A DNA stretch of 64,000 bases. Origin: Paractinoplanes durhamensis. Its GTDB lineage: Bacteria; Actinomycetota; Actinomycetes; Mycobacteriales; Micromonosporaceae. Position 1 is the stretch's first letter. Each line of letters opens with the position of its first letter. The notes under the pieces are model-generated. The model was given only the letters and a program-made list of their open reading frames with translations, was not told the DNA's origin and made no database searches. The position numbers were made by a program, and so were the translations under genes. The stretch spans positions 282,944-346,943 of the forward strand of contig NZ_BOML01000043.1 in assembly GCF_016862175.1 (NCBI RefSeq). The letters are read 5' to 3'. Positions 50,279 through 59,446 of this stretch are shown here, one piece after another.

Positions 50279-52870
50279 TCAAGATGCTGTTACGTGATGC
50301 TCTCCGGGCGCGAGGTGGTGCACGGTCCCGTCGGGGAGGACCGCCTCGCAGGTCGTTCCGGGCGGCACCGACACCGACAGATCGAAGCCGGCGTTCTGCG
50401 ACCAGCGGACCTCGATCCGGCCGTACGGGCCGTCGTGGGTGGCGTGCGCCCAGGTCAGACCGCCGCCGGGGCGAGGCTGCACGCGGAACGTCCGGTAGGC
50501 GGGGCCGGTGGCCGACAGTCCCGCGACGTAGCGGTGCAGGAACGAGACGACCGCGCCCTTCGCGTAGTGGTTGAGCGACTCGTGCGGCACGCCGTCGTCG
50601 TCGATGCCGTCCCAGCGCTCCCACATCGTCGTCGCGCCCCGGTCGATCATCGCGAGCCAGGACGGCCGGGTGTCCTGCCCGAGAAGCGCGTAGGCGGCGT
50701 CGAGGTGACCGGCGTCGGCGAGCGCGGGCAGCAGGCCCGGCGTGGCCAGGAAACCGGTGGTCAGGTGGTTGTCCGCTTCCTTGACCAGGGCGGCGAGCCG
50801 TTCGCCGGTCTGCTCGCGCAGCGCGGCCGGCACCAGATCGAAGGCGAGCGCCCGCACGTGGTTGGCCTGGGTGTCCGGCGTCAGCCGGCCGTCGGGGCCG
50901 ACGAATTCGCGCTGCCAGGCGTCCCGCGCGGCCGCGGACAGGGTGTTGTACCCAACGGGATCGACACCGATGACCGCCGCGATCCGGGCCATCAGGCCGG
51001 CCGAATACGCCAGGTAGGCGGTCGCCACGTCGCTCTTGTCGGCGGCCACGAAGGACGGGAAATCCCCGGGCTCCTCGCCGGGCGCGAGCCACTCACCCCA
51101 GTGAAAACCCGAGTCCCAGAGGTACGCCTCGTGCGGCGCGGCCACCGGTCGCCGCGCGACCCGGTCGGGATGCCGCCTGGTCCGGGCCATCGTCGCGGCC
51201 CGCCCGATCCACGACTCCATCACCGGCCACATCTCGGCGAGGATCCGCTCGTCGCCGTACGCCTGGTAGAGGTGCCACGGCACGATGATCGCGGCGTCGC
51301 CCCAGCCGGCCGACCCGTTCAGCATGGCCATCTTGGAGCCTTCGCCCTCGGCCGGCGGGCACGGGCTCATGTTCGCGATCGTGCCGTCCGGCCACTGGTC
51401 GGCGGCCACGTCGCGCAGCCACTTCGTGCTGAAGCCGGCCACGTCGTAGAGGAACGCTGCGGTCGGCACGAACACCTGCCAGTCGCCGGTCCAGCCGGCC
51501 CGTTCCCGTTGCGGGCAGTCGGTCGGGATGTCGCAGGCGTTGTCGCGCAGGCTCCACACCGCGGCCTCGTGCAGCCGGTTGATCCGGTCGTCGCTGCACG
51601 CGAACCAGCCGGTGCGGCGCATGTCGGTGTGCACGACCACGCCGCGTACGTCCGCGGGGTCGATCTTCTGCCCCTCGATCCGCACGTAGCGGAAACCGTG
51701 CGTGGTGCGGCGCGGCTCGAACGTCTCGCCGGCGGCGCCGGCCGGCACGACGACGTCGACCATGCCGGCCGGCAGCGGCGCCGGCAGAAACGGAAAATCC
51801 GGGCGGAGATGATCGGTGGTCACGTCGCCGCCGGCTCCGAGCGACTCGGCGTGGGTGAGAGTTACGGGTACGCCGTGGGCACCGAGCCGACCGAGTCTGA
51901 TCCACCCGTTGATGTTCTGACCGAGGTCGGCGACGTAGCGGTCCGGCCCCAGCTCGGTGACCGCGATCGGCGTGATCTCCTCGACCCGGCGCACCGGCGG
52001 GGCCGGCGAGTCGGTGAGCGCCGCATATCCCGCGTCCACCTCGGCCACCGGCGCCCAGCCGCTGTCGTCGAAGCCCGATGTGGTCCAGCCTTGCGGTAGA
52101 AGCCGCAGGTCCCAGGTCTCGCCGGCGATCAGATCGGCGCCGGTGACGTGGCCGGTCGACGAGCGCCAGCCGGGCCCGGTGCCGACGGTCCGCGCGGTGC
52201 CGTCGGCGAACCACAGCCGCAGCTGGGCGAGCAGGGCGGTCTCGGTGCCCCACTGGTCGGTGGCGTGCAGGGCGCCGGTCTGGCCCCGGAACCAGCCGTC
52301 GGCGAGGATCGCCCCGATCGCGTTCTGTCCGCTGACGATCATGTCGGTGACGTCGTAGGTCTGCACCTGGACGCGGCTGCGGTACTGGGTGAACCCGGGC
52401 GTCAGTTCGAGGTCCCCGACCCGGACGCCGTTGAGGAACGCCTCGTAGAGACCGTGCGCGGTGATGTGCAACCGGGCCCGGACCACCGCTTGATTCGTTT
52501 CAAAGCCGGACCGCAACAGATGCCCGGGCCGCCCCTCGGCGCCGGCCGGCGCGATCCACCCGGCCGTCCAGTCGTCCGCCGACAGCAGGCCCATCTCGAA
52601 CCAGGCGGGCGCCGACCAGTCGTGTTCGCCCTGCTCGGTCCAGACCTTGACCTGCCAGGTGACCCGCTGCTCGGCCGCGAGGGCCGGCCCGTCGTAGGGG
52701 ACGAGGATGCTGCGGCCGCCCTCGACCCGGCCGGTGTCCCAGCCGTTGTCGGCGCGCAGCCGGTATCCGAGCTGCCGCCCGGCCGCGAGCTGCCACGACA
52801 GGCGCGGCCGGGCGGTGTGGATGCCGAGCGCCTCGGCCAGGTGCTCGACCCGCAGGCGGTGCGCGGTCAT
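50279..52870 (-). CDS. GH78 alpha-L-rhamnosidase
   Basis: An 863-residue intracellular enzyme releasing L-rhamnose from glycosides. It has an N-terminal Ig-like domain (about 10-110), the Bac_rhamnosid_N beta-sandwich (120-290), a concanavalin-like domain (290-410), an (alpha/alpha)6 barrel with the signature DCPQRERAGWTGD (Asp451, Glu456, Asp463), and a C-terminal beta domain. There is no signal peptide, so rhamnosides must first enter the cell, which fits the ABC importer genes upstream in the same operon. ATG at 52870 overlaps the previous stop by 4 bases. It is the last gene of a seven-gene unit. Confidence 0.93.
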   Translation of the reverse strand: MTAHRLRVEHLAEALGIHTARPRLSWQLAAGRQLGYRLRADNGWDTGRVEGGRSILVPYDGPALAAEQRVTWQVKVWTEQGEHDWSAPAWFEMGLLSADDWTAGWIAPAGAEGRPGHLLRSGFETNQAVVRARLHITAHGLYEAFLNGVRVGDLELTPGFTQYRSRVQVQTYDVTDMIVSGQNAIGAILADGWFRGQTGALHATDQWGTETALLAQLRLWFADGTARTVGTGPGWRSSTGHVTGADLIAGETWDLRLLPQGWTTSGFDDSGWAPVAEVDAGYAALTDSPAPPVRRVEEITPIAVTELGPDRYVADLGQNINGWIRLGRLGAHGVPVTLTHAESLGAGGDVTTDHLRPDFPFLPAPLPAGMVDVVVPAGAAGETFEPRRTTHGFRYVRIEGQKIDPADVRGVVVHTDMRRTGWFACSDDRINRLHEAAVWSLRDNACDIPTDCPQRERAGWTGDWQVFVPTAAFLYDVAGFSTKWLRDVAADQWPDGTIANMSPCPPAEGEGSKMAMLNGSAGWGDAAIIVPWHLYQAYGDERILAEMWPVMESWIGRAATMARTRRHPDRVARRPVAAPHEAYLWDSGFHWGEWLAPGEEPGDFPSFVAADKSDVATAYLAYSAGLMARIAAVIGVDPVGYNTLSAAARDAWQREFVGPDGRLTPDTQANHVRALAFDLVPAALREQTGERLAALVKEADNHLTTGFLATPGLLPALADAGHLDAAYALLGQDTRPSWLAMIDRGATTMWERWDGIDDDGVPHESLNHYAKGAVVSFLHRYVAGLSATGPAYRTFRVQPRPGGGLTWAHATHDGPYGRIEVRWSQNAGFDLSVSVPPGTTCEAVLPDGTVHHLAPGEHHVTAS

Positions 52871-53739
52871 CGCGGCGACACCGGCGTCAGCAGCGTGACC
52901 TTCGCCCTGGCCGCCTCCAACTCGGCGGCGAGCGAGCGGTGCCGGGTGGCGGTCTCCTGGATCTCCACCGCGTGCGCCCGCTTCTCGGCCATGCTGATCA
53001 CCGAGGTGGTCAGGTCGGTCCACTCGATCGCGCCGCCGTCGTGCAGCGTGCCGCGGCTGCCGCAGGTGGCGCAGGCGACCGCGGTGCCGTCCAGCTCGAC
53101 CACGCTGAGGTGGCACATCGGGCAGAGGCCCGGCTCGCCCAGGTAGTCGACGTCGTCGAACGCCTTGCCGAGCTGGCCGGCGACGTTGCGGCCGAGCTGC
53201 GCCGAGCGTTCCAGGGCGGCGTCGTCGAGCAGGATCGAGTGCGGGGTGCCGGCGCCGCCGAAGACGACCTGGTCGGCGACGGCGATGTGCATGGAGAACG
53301 TGACCGTGTGCAGCAGCGGCAGGGCGAGCGTCTTCCACTGCGGGGTGAGCGATCCGCCGACCGCGAGGAAACCGGCCACCCGCGGCTTGAGCACCCGCTC
53401 GTCGACCCGGAACGGCACCACCGGTTCGCTGCCCGAGCGGCGCACCGCGACCAGCTGCTCGATGATGGCGGCGTCGGCGTTCGGGCCGAGCAGCCGGTCG
53501 ACCAGCAGCTTCAGCGAGGCGGCCATGGTCCGCGACATGATCGAGGTGCTGACGATCAGGCCGTCGCACTCGACCAGCTTCTCCCACAGCCAGTCCAGGT
53601 CGCCCTGGTCGGTCAGGTCGAGGTCGGCGAGCCGGACGAATTCCACGTCGGCGCCGGTCACCGCGGCGAGGGCGGTGCACAGCACGATCTCCGAGCTTCC
53701 GCCCGCGTTGCCGGCGGACAGGCCGAGTACCCGGCTCAC
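52867..53739 (-). CDS. NADPH-dependent FMN reductase-like flavodoxin-fold protein
   Basis: A 290-residue protein. The flavodoxin-like part starts with VLGLSAGNAGGSSEIVLCTAL, where family members bind FMN phosphate, and has LIVSTSIMSRTMAASLKLLVDRL and GFLAVGGSLTPQW. A zinc- or iron-binding-type CPMC-(x14)-CATC pair follows (about 205-227), then a helical tail. It probably reduces a flavin or quinone-like compound or supplies reduced flavin. GTG at 53739 follows GAGGAGG and overlaps the VOC gene stop by 4 bases. Confidence 0.85.
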   Translation of the reverse strand: MSRVLGLSAGNAGGSSEIVLCTALAAVTGADVEFVRLADLDLTDQGDLDWLWEKLVECDGLIVSTSIMSRTMAASLKLLVDRLLGPNADAAIIEQLVAVRRSGSEPVVPFRVDERVLKPRVAGFLAVGGSLTPQWKTLALPLLHTVTFSMHIAVADQVVFGGAGTPHSILLDDAALERSAQLGRNVAGQLGKAFDDVDYLGEPGLCPMCHLSVVELDGTAVACATCGSRGTLHDGGAIEWTDLTTSVISMAEKRAHAVEIQETATRHRSLAAELEAARAKVTLLTPVSPR

Positions 53740-54155
53740 GATGGCCTCCTCTGCATCAGTTCGACGAGGTTCCCCTCGGGGTCGGCCACGAAGGCCATCC
53801 GGACCCCCGGCTCGGGGGAGGGCTGCGGCGGCATCACGGCCCGCGCGCCCAGCCCGACCGCCCGTTCGAAGGCGGCGTCGAGGTCGGGCACGTCGAACGC
53901 GATGTGCCCGAACGCCTCGGACAGTGCCGCCTCGGCCGGGTTGGCCGGCCGGAGCCCGGCCACCGAACCGGGCCGGTGCAACAGCTCCAGACGATCGCCG
54001 TGCCCGGGGTGCAGCAGCATGACGATGTCCAGGTCGATCGGCTCGACCCGCAGGACCATCTCGCGCCGGTAACCGAACGCGGCGCAGTACCACTCGGCCG
54101 CCGCGTCCAGGTCGTGCACGGACAGTCCGACGTGGTCGAGCCGCGGTTCAGCCAT
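53736..54155 (-). CDS. VOC-superfamily protein (glyoxalase/dioxygenase fold)
   Basis: A 139-residue protein with two beta-alpha-beta-beta-beta modules. Candidate metal ligands are His8 in LDHVGLSV, a Glu in LELLH, His in FGHIAFDV and Glu in NLVELMQ. The fold includes glyoxalases, epimerases such as methylmalonyl-CoA epimerase, and dioxygenases; the exact one is unclear. ATG at 54155 lies inside the end of the FAD oxidase gene (8-base overlap). Confidence 0.88.
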   Translation of the reverse strand: MAEPRLDHVGLSVHDLDAAAEWYCAAFGYRREMVLRVEPIDLDIVMLLHPGHGDRLELLHRPGSVAGLRPANPAEAALSEAFGHIAFDVPDLDAAFERAVGLGARAVMPPQPSPEPGVRMAFVADPEGNLVELMQRRPS

Positions 54156-55506
54156 GGACGTTGAGCCGTCCGGGGTCGGCCGCCAGGTACGACGCGAACC
54201 GCCGCTGCGGGTCCCGCCGGTCGCGGATCTCCTCCAGGCGCGCGTAGTTGGCGTCGGAGAGGAACCGGTCCTGCCGGCCGGTGAAGTCGGTGTCACCGAG
54301 GTAGACGCCGACCCCGCCCTCGGCCGCGATCGCCGCGGTCCGCTCGTGCACCCAGGTCCGGTACTTCTCGTCGTCGGCCGGGTCGGTGTAGATGACGTAG
54401 GTCGCGATGTAGACGTTGCCCTCGACCGAGAACGCCATGTCCGGCAGCGGCCGGTTCGGCGCCCAGCCGTACCAGATCGAGAACGAGTGCTCGGTGTCCA
54501 GCTCGCGCCACAACCGCAGCAGCGGCCCGGCGAGCCGGTCGGCGGGCGCGTCGGTCCAGGTGCAGTCGACCGCGTAGCGGTGGCCTTCCGGGCTCTGTTC
54601 GTCCTGGGCGGCGCTCTCCTCGGCGAGGCTGGTCTCGCCGCGCACGTGCCCGAGGACCGGGAGCGGGCAGCTGTCGAAGATCCGGAACAGGTCCTCGGCC
54701 TCCTGCGGCGAGGACACCATCGCGGTGGTGTGCAGCAGCAGGACCGTGCCCGGATGGGGGACGCCCTCGTCGAGCGGCACGTTCGGCAGCCGGGTGGCGG
54801 CGATGACCGGCTCGACCCGGCGGTCCAGCTTCGGCAGCAGGTCATGCATCCAGGACAGCAGCTGTTCGCCGTCGTCGGGGGAGAACGACCAGGTGTCGTG
54901 GAACAGGTGCGGGTACGCCTCGTACGTCTGCAGGTGGAACGCGGTGACGATGGCCGGGAAGCCCGGGCCGGCGCCGCGGGCCGCCCAGTAGAGGTCGCTG
55001 TTCTCGGTGGCGTCGCAGTGCAGCCGGGAACCGTCGGCGGTCACCACGTCGACGGCGACCACGCTCTCGCAGGCCCAGCCCTTCGACCGGCTGTTCCAGC
55101 CCTGCCCGCCCTGGAGCAGGAAGCCGCCGATGCCGACGGTCGGGCAGTGGCCACCGGGGAACGCCCGGCCCCGTTCGGTCAGGAACGGCGCGAGCTCGCG
55201 GCCACCACGGACGGCCGGCCCGGCGACGGCGATGCCGGACTCCTCGTCGTACGCGATCGCATCGAGCCCTTCGAGGTCGATGAGCAGGGCGTCGTCGCGG
55301 ACGCTCCAGGCCGCCCAGGAGTGGCCGCCGGAGCGCACGCTGACCGTCCAGCCGCGCTGGTTCGCCATCCGCACGCCCTCGGCGACGTCCTCGGCGGACT
55401 CGGCGAGCAGCACGGCGGCCGGGTAGCGGTCGGGCCGGCGCTGGTTGAAGACGCGGCCGACCCGCGCCTCCTCGTAGCCCGCGAATCCGCGCTGGAAGAG
55501 CCTCAT
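54148..55506 (-). CDS. Bicovalent FAD-linked oxidase, berberine-bridge type
   Basis: A 452-residue PCMH-fold oxidase. His62 in SGGHSWAAW and Cys121 in GGHCPTVGIGG are the two positions that tether FAD in bicovalent oxidases. The GFLLQGGQGWNSR segment and a BBE-type C-terminus (YLGDTDFTGRQDRFLSDANYARL) complete the family pattern. Members oxidise sugars, oligosaccharides or plant-type alcohols with O2. There is no signal peptide. Placed between the ABC importer and the rhamnosidase, it probably oxidises the imported glycoside or its aglycone. ATG at 55506 overlaps the ATPase stop. Confidence 0.9.
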   Translation of the reverse strand: MRLFQRGFAGYEEARVGRVFNQRRPDRYPAAVLLAESAEDVAEGVRMANQRGWTVSVRSGGHSWAAWSVRDDALLIDLEGLDAIAYDEESGIAVAGPAVRGGRELAPFLTERGRAFPGGHCPTVGIGGFLLQGGQGWNSRSKGWACESVVAVDVVTADGSRLHCDATENSDLYWAARGAGPGFPAIVTAFHLQTYEAYPHLFHDTWSFSPDDGEQLLSWMHDLLPKLDRRVEPVIAATRLPNVPLDEGVPHPGTVLLLHTTAMVSSPQEAEDLFRIFDSCPLPVLGHVRGETSLAEESAAQDEQSPEGHRYAVDCTWTDAPADRLAGPLLRLWRELDTEHSFSIWYGWAPNRPLPDMAFSVEGNVYIATYVIYTDPADDEKYRTWVHERTAAIAAEGGVGVYLGDTDFTGRQDRFLSDANYARLEEIRDRRDPQRRFASYLAADPGRLNVHG

Positions 55507-56294
55507 GCGGCTTCCTCCGAGGCGAACATCGACGGGCGGGCGCCGGTGATCCAGCCGACCAGGTGGTCGTTCTCGGTCTCGGCGGCCGGGATGTCGGCGA
55601 CCTTGCGGCCCCGGTTGAGCACCGTGATCCGGTCGCAGACCGCCATCGCCAGCGGCAGGTTGTGGGTGACCAGCACGCACGCCACGCCCTGGTCGGCGAG
55701 GCGCCGGACGAGTGCCTGCACCTGCTGGGTCTGCTCGTAGCCGAGCGCCGCGGTCGGCTCGTCGAGCAGCAGGATGCCGTTGCGCTCGTCGTTGAAGACC
55801 CGGGTGGCGCCGCGGGCCAGGGCCACCACCTGCCGCTGGCCGCCGGAGAGCATCTCCACCGGCCGGGTCATCGCGGCCGTGCGGACCCCGAGCTTCTCCA
55901 TCTCCTCGGTGGACCGGCGGCGCTGCGCCTTGTGGTCGACGAAGCCGAGCCAGCCGAGCAGGCCCTTGCGCAGGATCTCCCGGCCGAGGCTGAGGTTGGT
56001 GGCGATGTCCTGCGCGTCGACCAGGGCGAGGTCCTGGTAGACCATCTGGATGCCGGCGTGGGTGGCGTCGGCGGGGGAGCCGAACGTCTTCTCCGCGCCG
56101 TGCACCCGGATCTCGCCGTTGGTCGGCTGGTGCGCGCCGGACATCACCTTGAGCAGGGTGGACTTGCCGGCGCCGTTGTCGCCGAGCAGGCCGAGCACTT
56201 CGCCTTGCCGGACCGCGATGTCGATGCCGTCGAGCGCCCGGACGTACCCGTAGTGCATGTCGACGCCGTGTAGTTCGAGAGCGTTGTCCGTCAT
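55503..56294 (-). CDS. Sugar ABC importer ATPase, single domain
   Basis: A 263-residue ATPase with Walker A GDNGAGKST (38-46), signature MLSGGQRQVVALAR, and Walker B GILLLDEPTAALG. It resembles one half of ribose-type RbsA, which usually carries two such domains in about 500 residues; here only one is present and would have to dimerise. Its ATG lies 4 bases after the permease stop region and its end overlaps the oxidase start by 4 bases. Confidence 0.93.
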   Translation of the reverse strand: MTDNALELHGVDMHYGYVRALDGIDIAVRQGEVLGLLGDNGAGKSTLLKVMSGAHQPTNGEIRVHGAEKTFGSPADATHAGIQMVYQDLALVDAQDIATNLSLGREILRKGLLGWLGFVDHKAQRRRSTEEMEKLGVRTAAMTRPVEMLSGGQRQVVALARGATRVFNDERNGILLLDEPTAALGYEQTQQVQALVRRLADQGVACVLVTHNLPLAMAVCDRITVLNRGRKVADIPAAETENDHLVGWITGARPSMFASEEAA

Positions 56295-56298
56295 GAGG

Positions 56299-57342
56299 TC
56301 ACCTCGTTCCGGTGTGTACGGAGGCGCTCGCGTTCTGCACGAGCCGGCGGGACACGCTGGTGGACACCCACTTCTCCACGGCCAGGGAGCCGAGCAGCAG
56401 CAGGCCGGTGGTGGCGGTCGCCCAGTACGGCGAGACGCCCTTGATGGTCAGCGCGTTCGAGATGGTGCCGAGGATGAGCGCGCCGACCAGGACCCGGGGC
56501 AGCGAGCCCCGCCCGCCGGCGAGCGAGACGCCGGCGAGCGCGACCGCGGTCAGCGCGTTGAAGATGATGCTGACGTTGGCGGCCGGGTTGGCCTCGGTGA
56601 CCAGTGCCGTGGTCACGATGCCGCCGAGCGCCGCGCAGAACCCGCTGATGACGAAGCCGAGCACCTTGTAGCGGTCGGCGTGGATGCCGGAGCGGCGGAC
56701 CGCCTCGGCGTTGCCGCCGACCGCCATCATCCGGATGCCGTCCCGGGTGCGGGTGAGGAAGACCGTGAGCACCGCGAACAGCGCGGCCGTGATCCAGACA
56801 GGCGCCGGGAGCCCGGCGAACCGGTCGGTGCCCATGAAGACCAGCGAGTCCAGGCCGGAGATCGTGTAACCCCCGGCGATGCCCGCCGCCGCCCCGCTCA
56901 TCACCGACAGGGTGCCGATGGTGACGATGATCGGGTTGAAGCCGCGCAGCGCGATCAGGCCGTTGATCATCCCGACGACGCCGCCGAGGGCCAGGGCGGC
57001 GAGGATCGCCAGGCCGGTCGGGGTGCCGTGGGTGATCAGCCAGCCGCAGACGCAACTGGCCAGGGCCGCGGTGCCCGGGATCGAGAGATCCAGGGCGCCG
57101 CAGATGATGCCGACCGCGATGCCGGCCGCGAAGATCGCGGTGAGGGCGGCGGCGTTGGCGATCAGGATCCCGTTGTCGATGCTGGCGAAGTACGGGCTGG
57201 CCCAGATGCTGAAGGCGATCAGCAGCACCGCCCAGAGGACGAAGATGCCCCGGTCCCGGACGAAGATCAGCCAGCGGATGAGCGCCGGGTCCTTGTCCTT
57301 CTCGGCACTCGCGGTTCGCGGAGTCGCGATGGTCACGGTCAT
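56299..57342 (-). CDS. Sugar ABC importer permease, RbsC type
   Basis: A 347-residue membrane protein of the ribose/xylose/autoinducer-2 permease family, with eight to ten helices and the family's AVGGNAEAVRRSGI coupling segment. It includes GALDLSIPGTAAL and NALTAVALAGVSLAGGRGS. It forms the channel with the single-domain ATPase and the lipoprotein. It lies 11 bases after the binding-protein stop. Confidence 0.93.
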   Translation of the reverse strand: MTVTIATPRTASAEKDKDPALIRWLIFVRDRGIFVLWAVLLIAFSIWASPYFASIDNGILIANAAALTAIFAAGIAVGIICGALDLSIPGTAALASCVCGWLITHGTPTGLAILAALALGGVVGMINGLIALRGFNPIIVTIGTLSVMSGAAAGIAGGYTISGLDSLVFMGTDRFAGLPAPVWITAALFAVLTVFLTRTRDGIRMMAVGGNAEAVRRSGIHADRYKVLGFVISGFCAALGGIVTTALVTEANPAANVSIIFNALTAVALAGVSLAGGRGSLPRVLVGALILGTISNALTIKGVSPYWATATTGLLLLGSLAVEKWVSTSVSRRLVQNASASVHTGTR

Positions 57343-57353
57343 TCCTGCCTCAC

Positions 57354-58352
57354 TCAGCTACCGGCTGTGAAGGTCTTCTGCGGAACGACCAGGACCTCGC
57401 CGTTCGCCTTCGGGTCCGCCTGCATCTTGACCAGGGTGTTGAACGACTGGGCCGTGTCGTCGCTGAACTGCAGCGCGACCGAGGCGTAGATCTTGCCGTC
57501 CTTGACGTCCTTGAGCACCTCGTCGTTGCCGCCGAAGTCGGTGACGCAGTTGAGCTTCTTGCCGGCCGCGTTGAACGCGCCGAGTGCGCCGAGCGCGCCC
57601 TCGTCGTTGGCCGAGAAGACCGCGCTGAGGTCGGGGTTGCCCTGCAGGGCGTTACCGATGTCGGTCTGCGCCTTGGCCCGGTCGACCGCGACGATGGTCT
57701 GCACCAGGGTGGCGCCCGGCGCGGCGGCCTTGAAGGCGTCGGCCGCGGCCTTGTCGAACTCCGCCTTGCCGGCGGTGCCCTCCTGGCTGGCCACGTAGAG
57801 GGCCTTGCCGGTGCCGCCGGACTTCTCGGTCATGCACTTGCCGAGCTGCTCGCCGAGGGCCTTGCCGCCGGCCGTGTAGTCGATGTAGTCGAACGTGATG
57901 CCGGGCTGGGGGCCGCTGAAGCCGTACTCCGCGGGCTGGCCGTTGACCAGCAGCGGCACCCCCTTGGACTGGGCCGTCTTGATCAGGTCGCCCATCGACT
58001 TGGGGGCGACCGCGAGGATCCAGGCGGCGCCCGCGCGACCCGAGCTGATCACCTCGTTGAGCTGCTGGATCTGCTTGGTGGCGTCGAAGTTGGGGTCCTG
58101 GACGATGACCTCCCAGCCCTGCGCGGAGGCCATCCCCTTCACGCCCTCGGAGAGGCCCTTGAGCGCCGGGGGAGCGAGCGAGAGCGGCGAGAAGACCAGC
58201 GTCTTCGGCAGCGTGGCGGCCGCCTTGCCGGTGTCGGTCGTCGAGGAGGAGGTCGAGTCGCTCGCGTGGCTGCACGCCGCGGCGAGAAGGAGAGGGGCGG
58301 TTGCCATTGCGACGGCCAAGGCGCGGAGGGTGCGCCGGCGGAGAACAGTCAT
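57354..58352 (-). CDS. Sugar-binding lipoprotein of the ABC importer
   Basis: A 332-residue substrate-binding protein of the periplasmic-binding-protein type I (RbsB-like) class. The lipobox LAAAC places the lipidated cysteine at 27, followed by a Ser/Thr linker. Domain segments include FSPLSLAPPALKGL, AAWILAVAPKSMGDLI, VFSANDEGALGALGAF and CVTDFGGNDEVL. ATG at 58352 follows AGAGGAG. It is the first gene of the seven-gene operon, and a 17-bp motif shared with the second operon lies 73 bases upstream. The ligand is unknown; a rhamnosylated compound is inferred from context. Confidence 0.92.
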   Translation of the reverse strand: MTVLRRRTLRALAVAMATAPLLLAAACSHASDSTSSSTTDTGKAAATLPKTLVFSPLSLAPPALKGLSEGVKGMASAQGWEVIVQDPNFDATKQIQQLNEVISSGRAGAAWILAVAPKSMGDLIKTAQSKGVPLLVNGQPAEYGFSGPQPGITFDYIDYTAGGKALGEQLGKCMTEKSGGTGKALYVASQEGTAGKAEFDKAAADAFKAAAPGATLVQTIVAVDRAKAQTDIGNALQGNPDLSAVFSANDEGALGALGAFNAAGKKLNCVTDFGGNDEVLKDVKDGKIYASVALQFSDDTAQSFNTLVKMQADPKANGEVLVVPQKTFTAGS

Positions 58353-58424
58353 GAGATCGAACTCCTCTAATGACGGGCTGAGAGCCGTACCGGAGAGAGA
58401 AGGCGAGGAAGAAAATTCATCAAC

Positions 58425-58441
58425 TCTCACATCGTGAAAGC
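58425..58441. promoter_or_regulatory. Candidate IclR-controlled site, ABC/rhamnosidase operon
   Basis: TCTCACATCGTGAAAGC matches TCTCGCATTATGAAAGC at 62020 in 14 of 17 bases and in the same orientation relative to the downstream genes. It lies in an AT-rich patch 73 bases before the binding-protein start. GAAA-GCTAA-TTTC follows as a small inverted repeat. Confidence 0.5.
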
Positions 58442-58525
58442 TAATTTCTTGAATTACTTGAGAACATAGGGGACCGGTGCGGCAGATGTCCATGGCTTGA
58501 CCGGACCATTTCCAACTTGTGTCGC

Positions 58526-59446
58526 CTAGCCTCCCGGCCAGGACCTTTCCAGGCCGCCAACCAGGGCAACCATGGCGTCGTGGGCCGGCGTCGGCACGCC
58601 GACACGACGGCCTTCGGCGGCGATGCCGCCATTGAGAACGGCGATCTCGGTGGCCCGGCGGGCGAGCACGTCCTGCAGCATCGAGGGCTTATGGGCGTAC
58701 GCCTCCCGGATCGCCTCCTCGACGGCGTCCCGGGGGTCCCGGGTCAGCGCGATACCGGCCTTGCCGCACACACCCAGCGCCTCATCGATCAGCCGCTCGA
58801 CCTCGGCGCGCAGGCCGGGATCGGTGCAGACCTGGCCGACGGTGAGGCCGGTGAGCGCGGAGAGCGGGCTGGTGGCCGCGTTGAACACGACTTTCGTCCA
58901 CTGCGGGCCGCGCGCGTCGGCCTCGGCGTGGGTGGTGAGCCCACCGGTGTTGAGCAGCTTCGCGAGCAGCTCGATCTCGTCGGGGCGGGCCGGGCTCGGC
59001 TCGAACGGGCCGATCCACGAGTCGCCCGGGGCGTCGTAGCGGACCACGCCGGGCGCGGTGACCGCGCCCGCGGTGACGATGGTGCCGCGCATGACCCGGG
59101 GGACGTGCTCGGCGATGATCTCCTCGTTGCCGACGCCGTTCTGCACGCTGACCACGCCGGCGTCCTTCAGGGCGTGCACCGCCGCGGCCACCGCCGTACC
59201 CGTGTGCAGGGCTTTGGTGGCGACGATGCCGAGCTCGCACGGCGGCAGGTCGCGGGCGTCGGTGACGGCGTCGACCGCGGCGGTGAAGTCGGCCAGGCCG
59301 GTGACCCGCAACCCGTTCGCGCGGATCGCGGCCATGTGTTCCGGCCAGGGGTCGACGGCCCAGACCTCGACGCCCGGGGCGCGGGTCAGGTGGGCGGCGT
59401 AGAGGCTGCCGATGGCTCCGCAGCCGAGCACGGCAACCCGGATCAT
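58526..59446 (-). CDS. Ketopantoate reductase-like dehydrogenase (PanE/ApbA fold)
   Basis: A 306-residue two-domain dehydrogenase. The Rossmann motif GCGAIGS is at residues 9-15, with VATKALHT and VQNGVGNEE typical of the family, and a C-terminal helical domain (KVVFNAATSPLSALTGLTVG) bearing the catalytic lysine. In a catabolic operon away from pantothenate genes it more likely reduces another 2-keto acid or oxidises a hydroxy acid. ATG at 59446 overlaps the upstream stop by 4 bases. It is the last gene of the second operon. Confidence 0.9.
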   Translation of the reverse strand: MIRVAVLGCGAIGSLYAAHLTRAPGVEVWAVDPWPEHMAAIRANGLRVTGLADFTAAVDAVTDARDLPPCELGIVATKALHTGTAVAAAVHALKDAGVVSVQNGVGNEEIIAEHVPRVMRGTIVTAGAVTAPGVVRYDAPGDSWIGPFEPSPARPDEIELLAKLLNTGGLTTHAEADARGPQWTKVVFNAATSPLSALTGLTVGQVCTDPGLRAEVERLIDEALGVCGKAGIALTRDPRDAVEEAIREAYAHKPSMLQDVLARRATEIAVLNGGIAAEGRRVGVPTPAHDAMVALVGGLERSWPGG

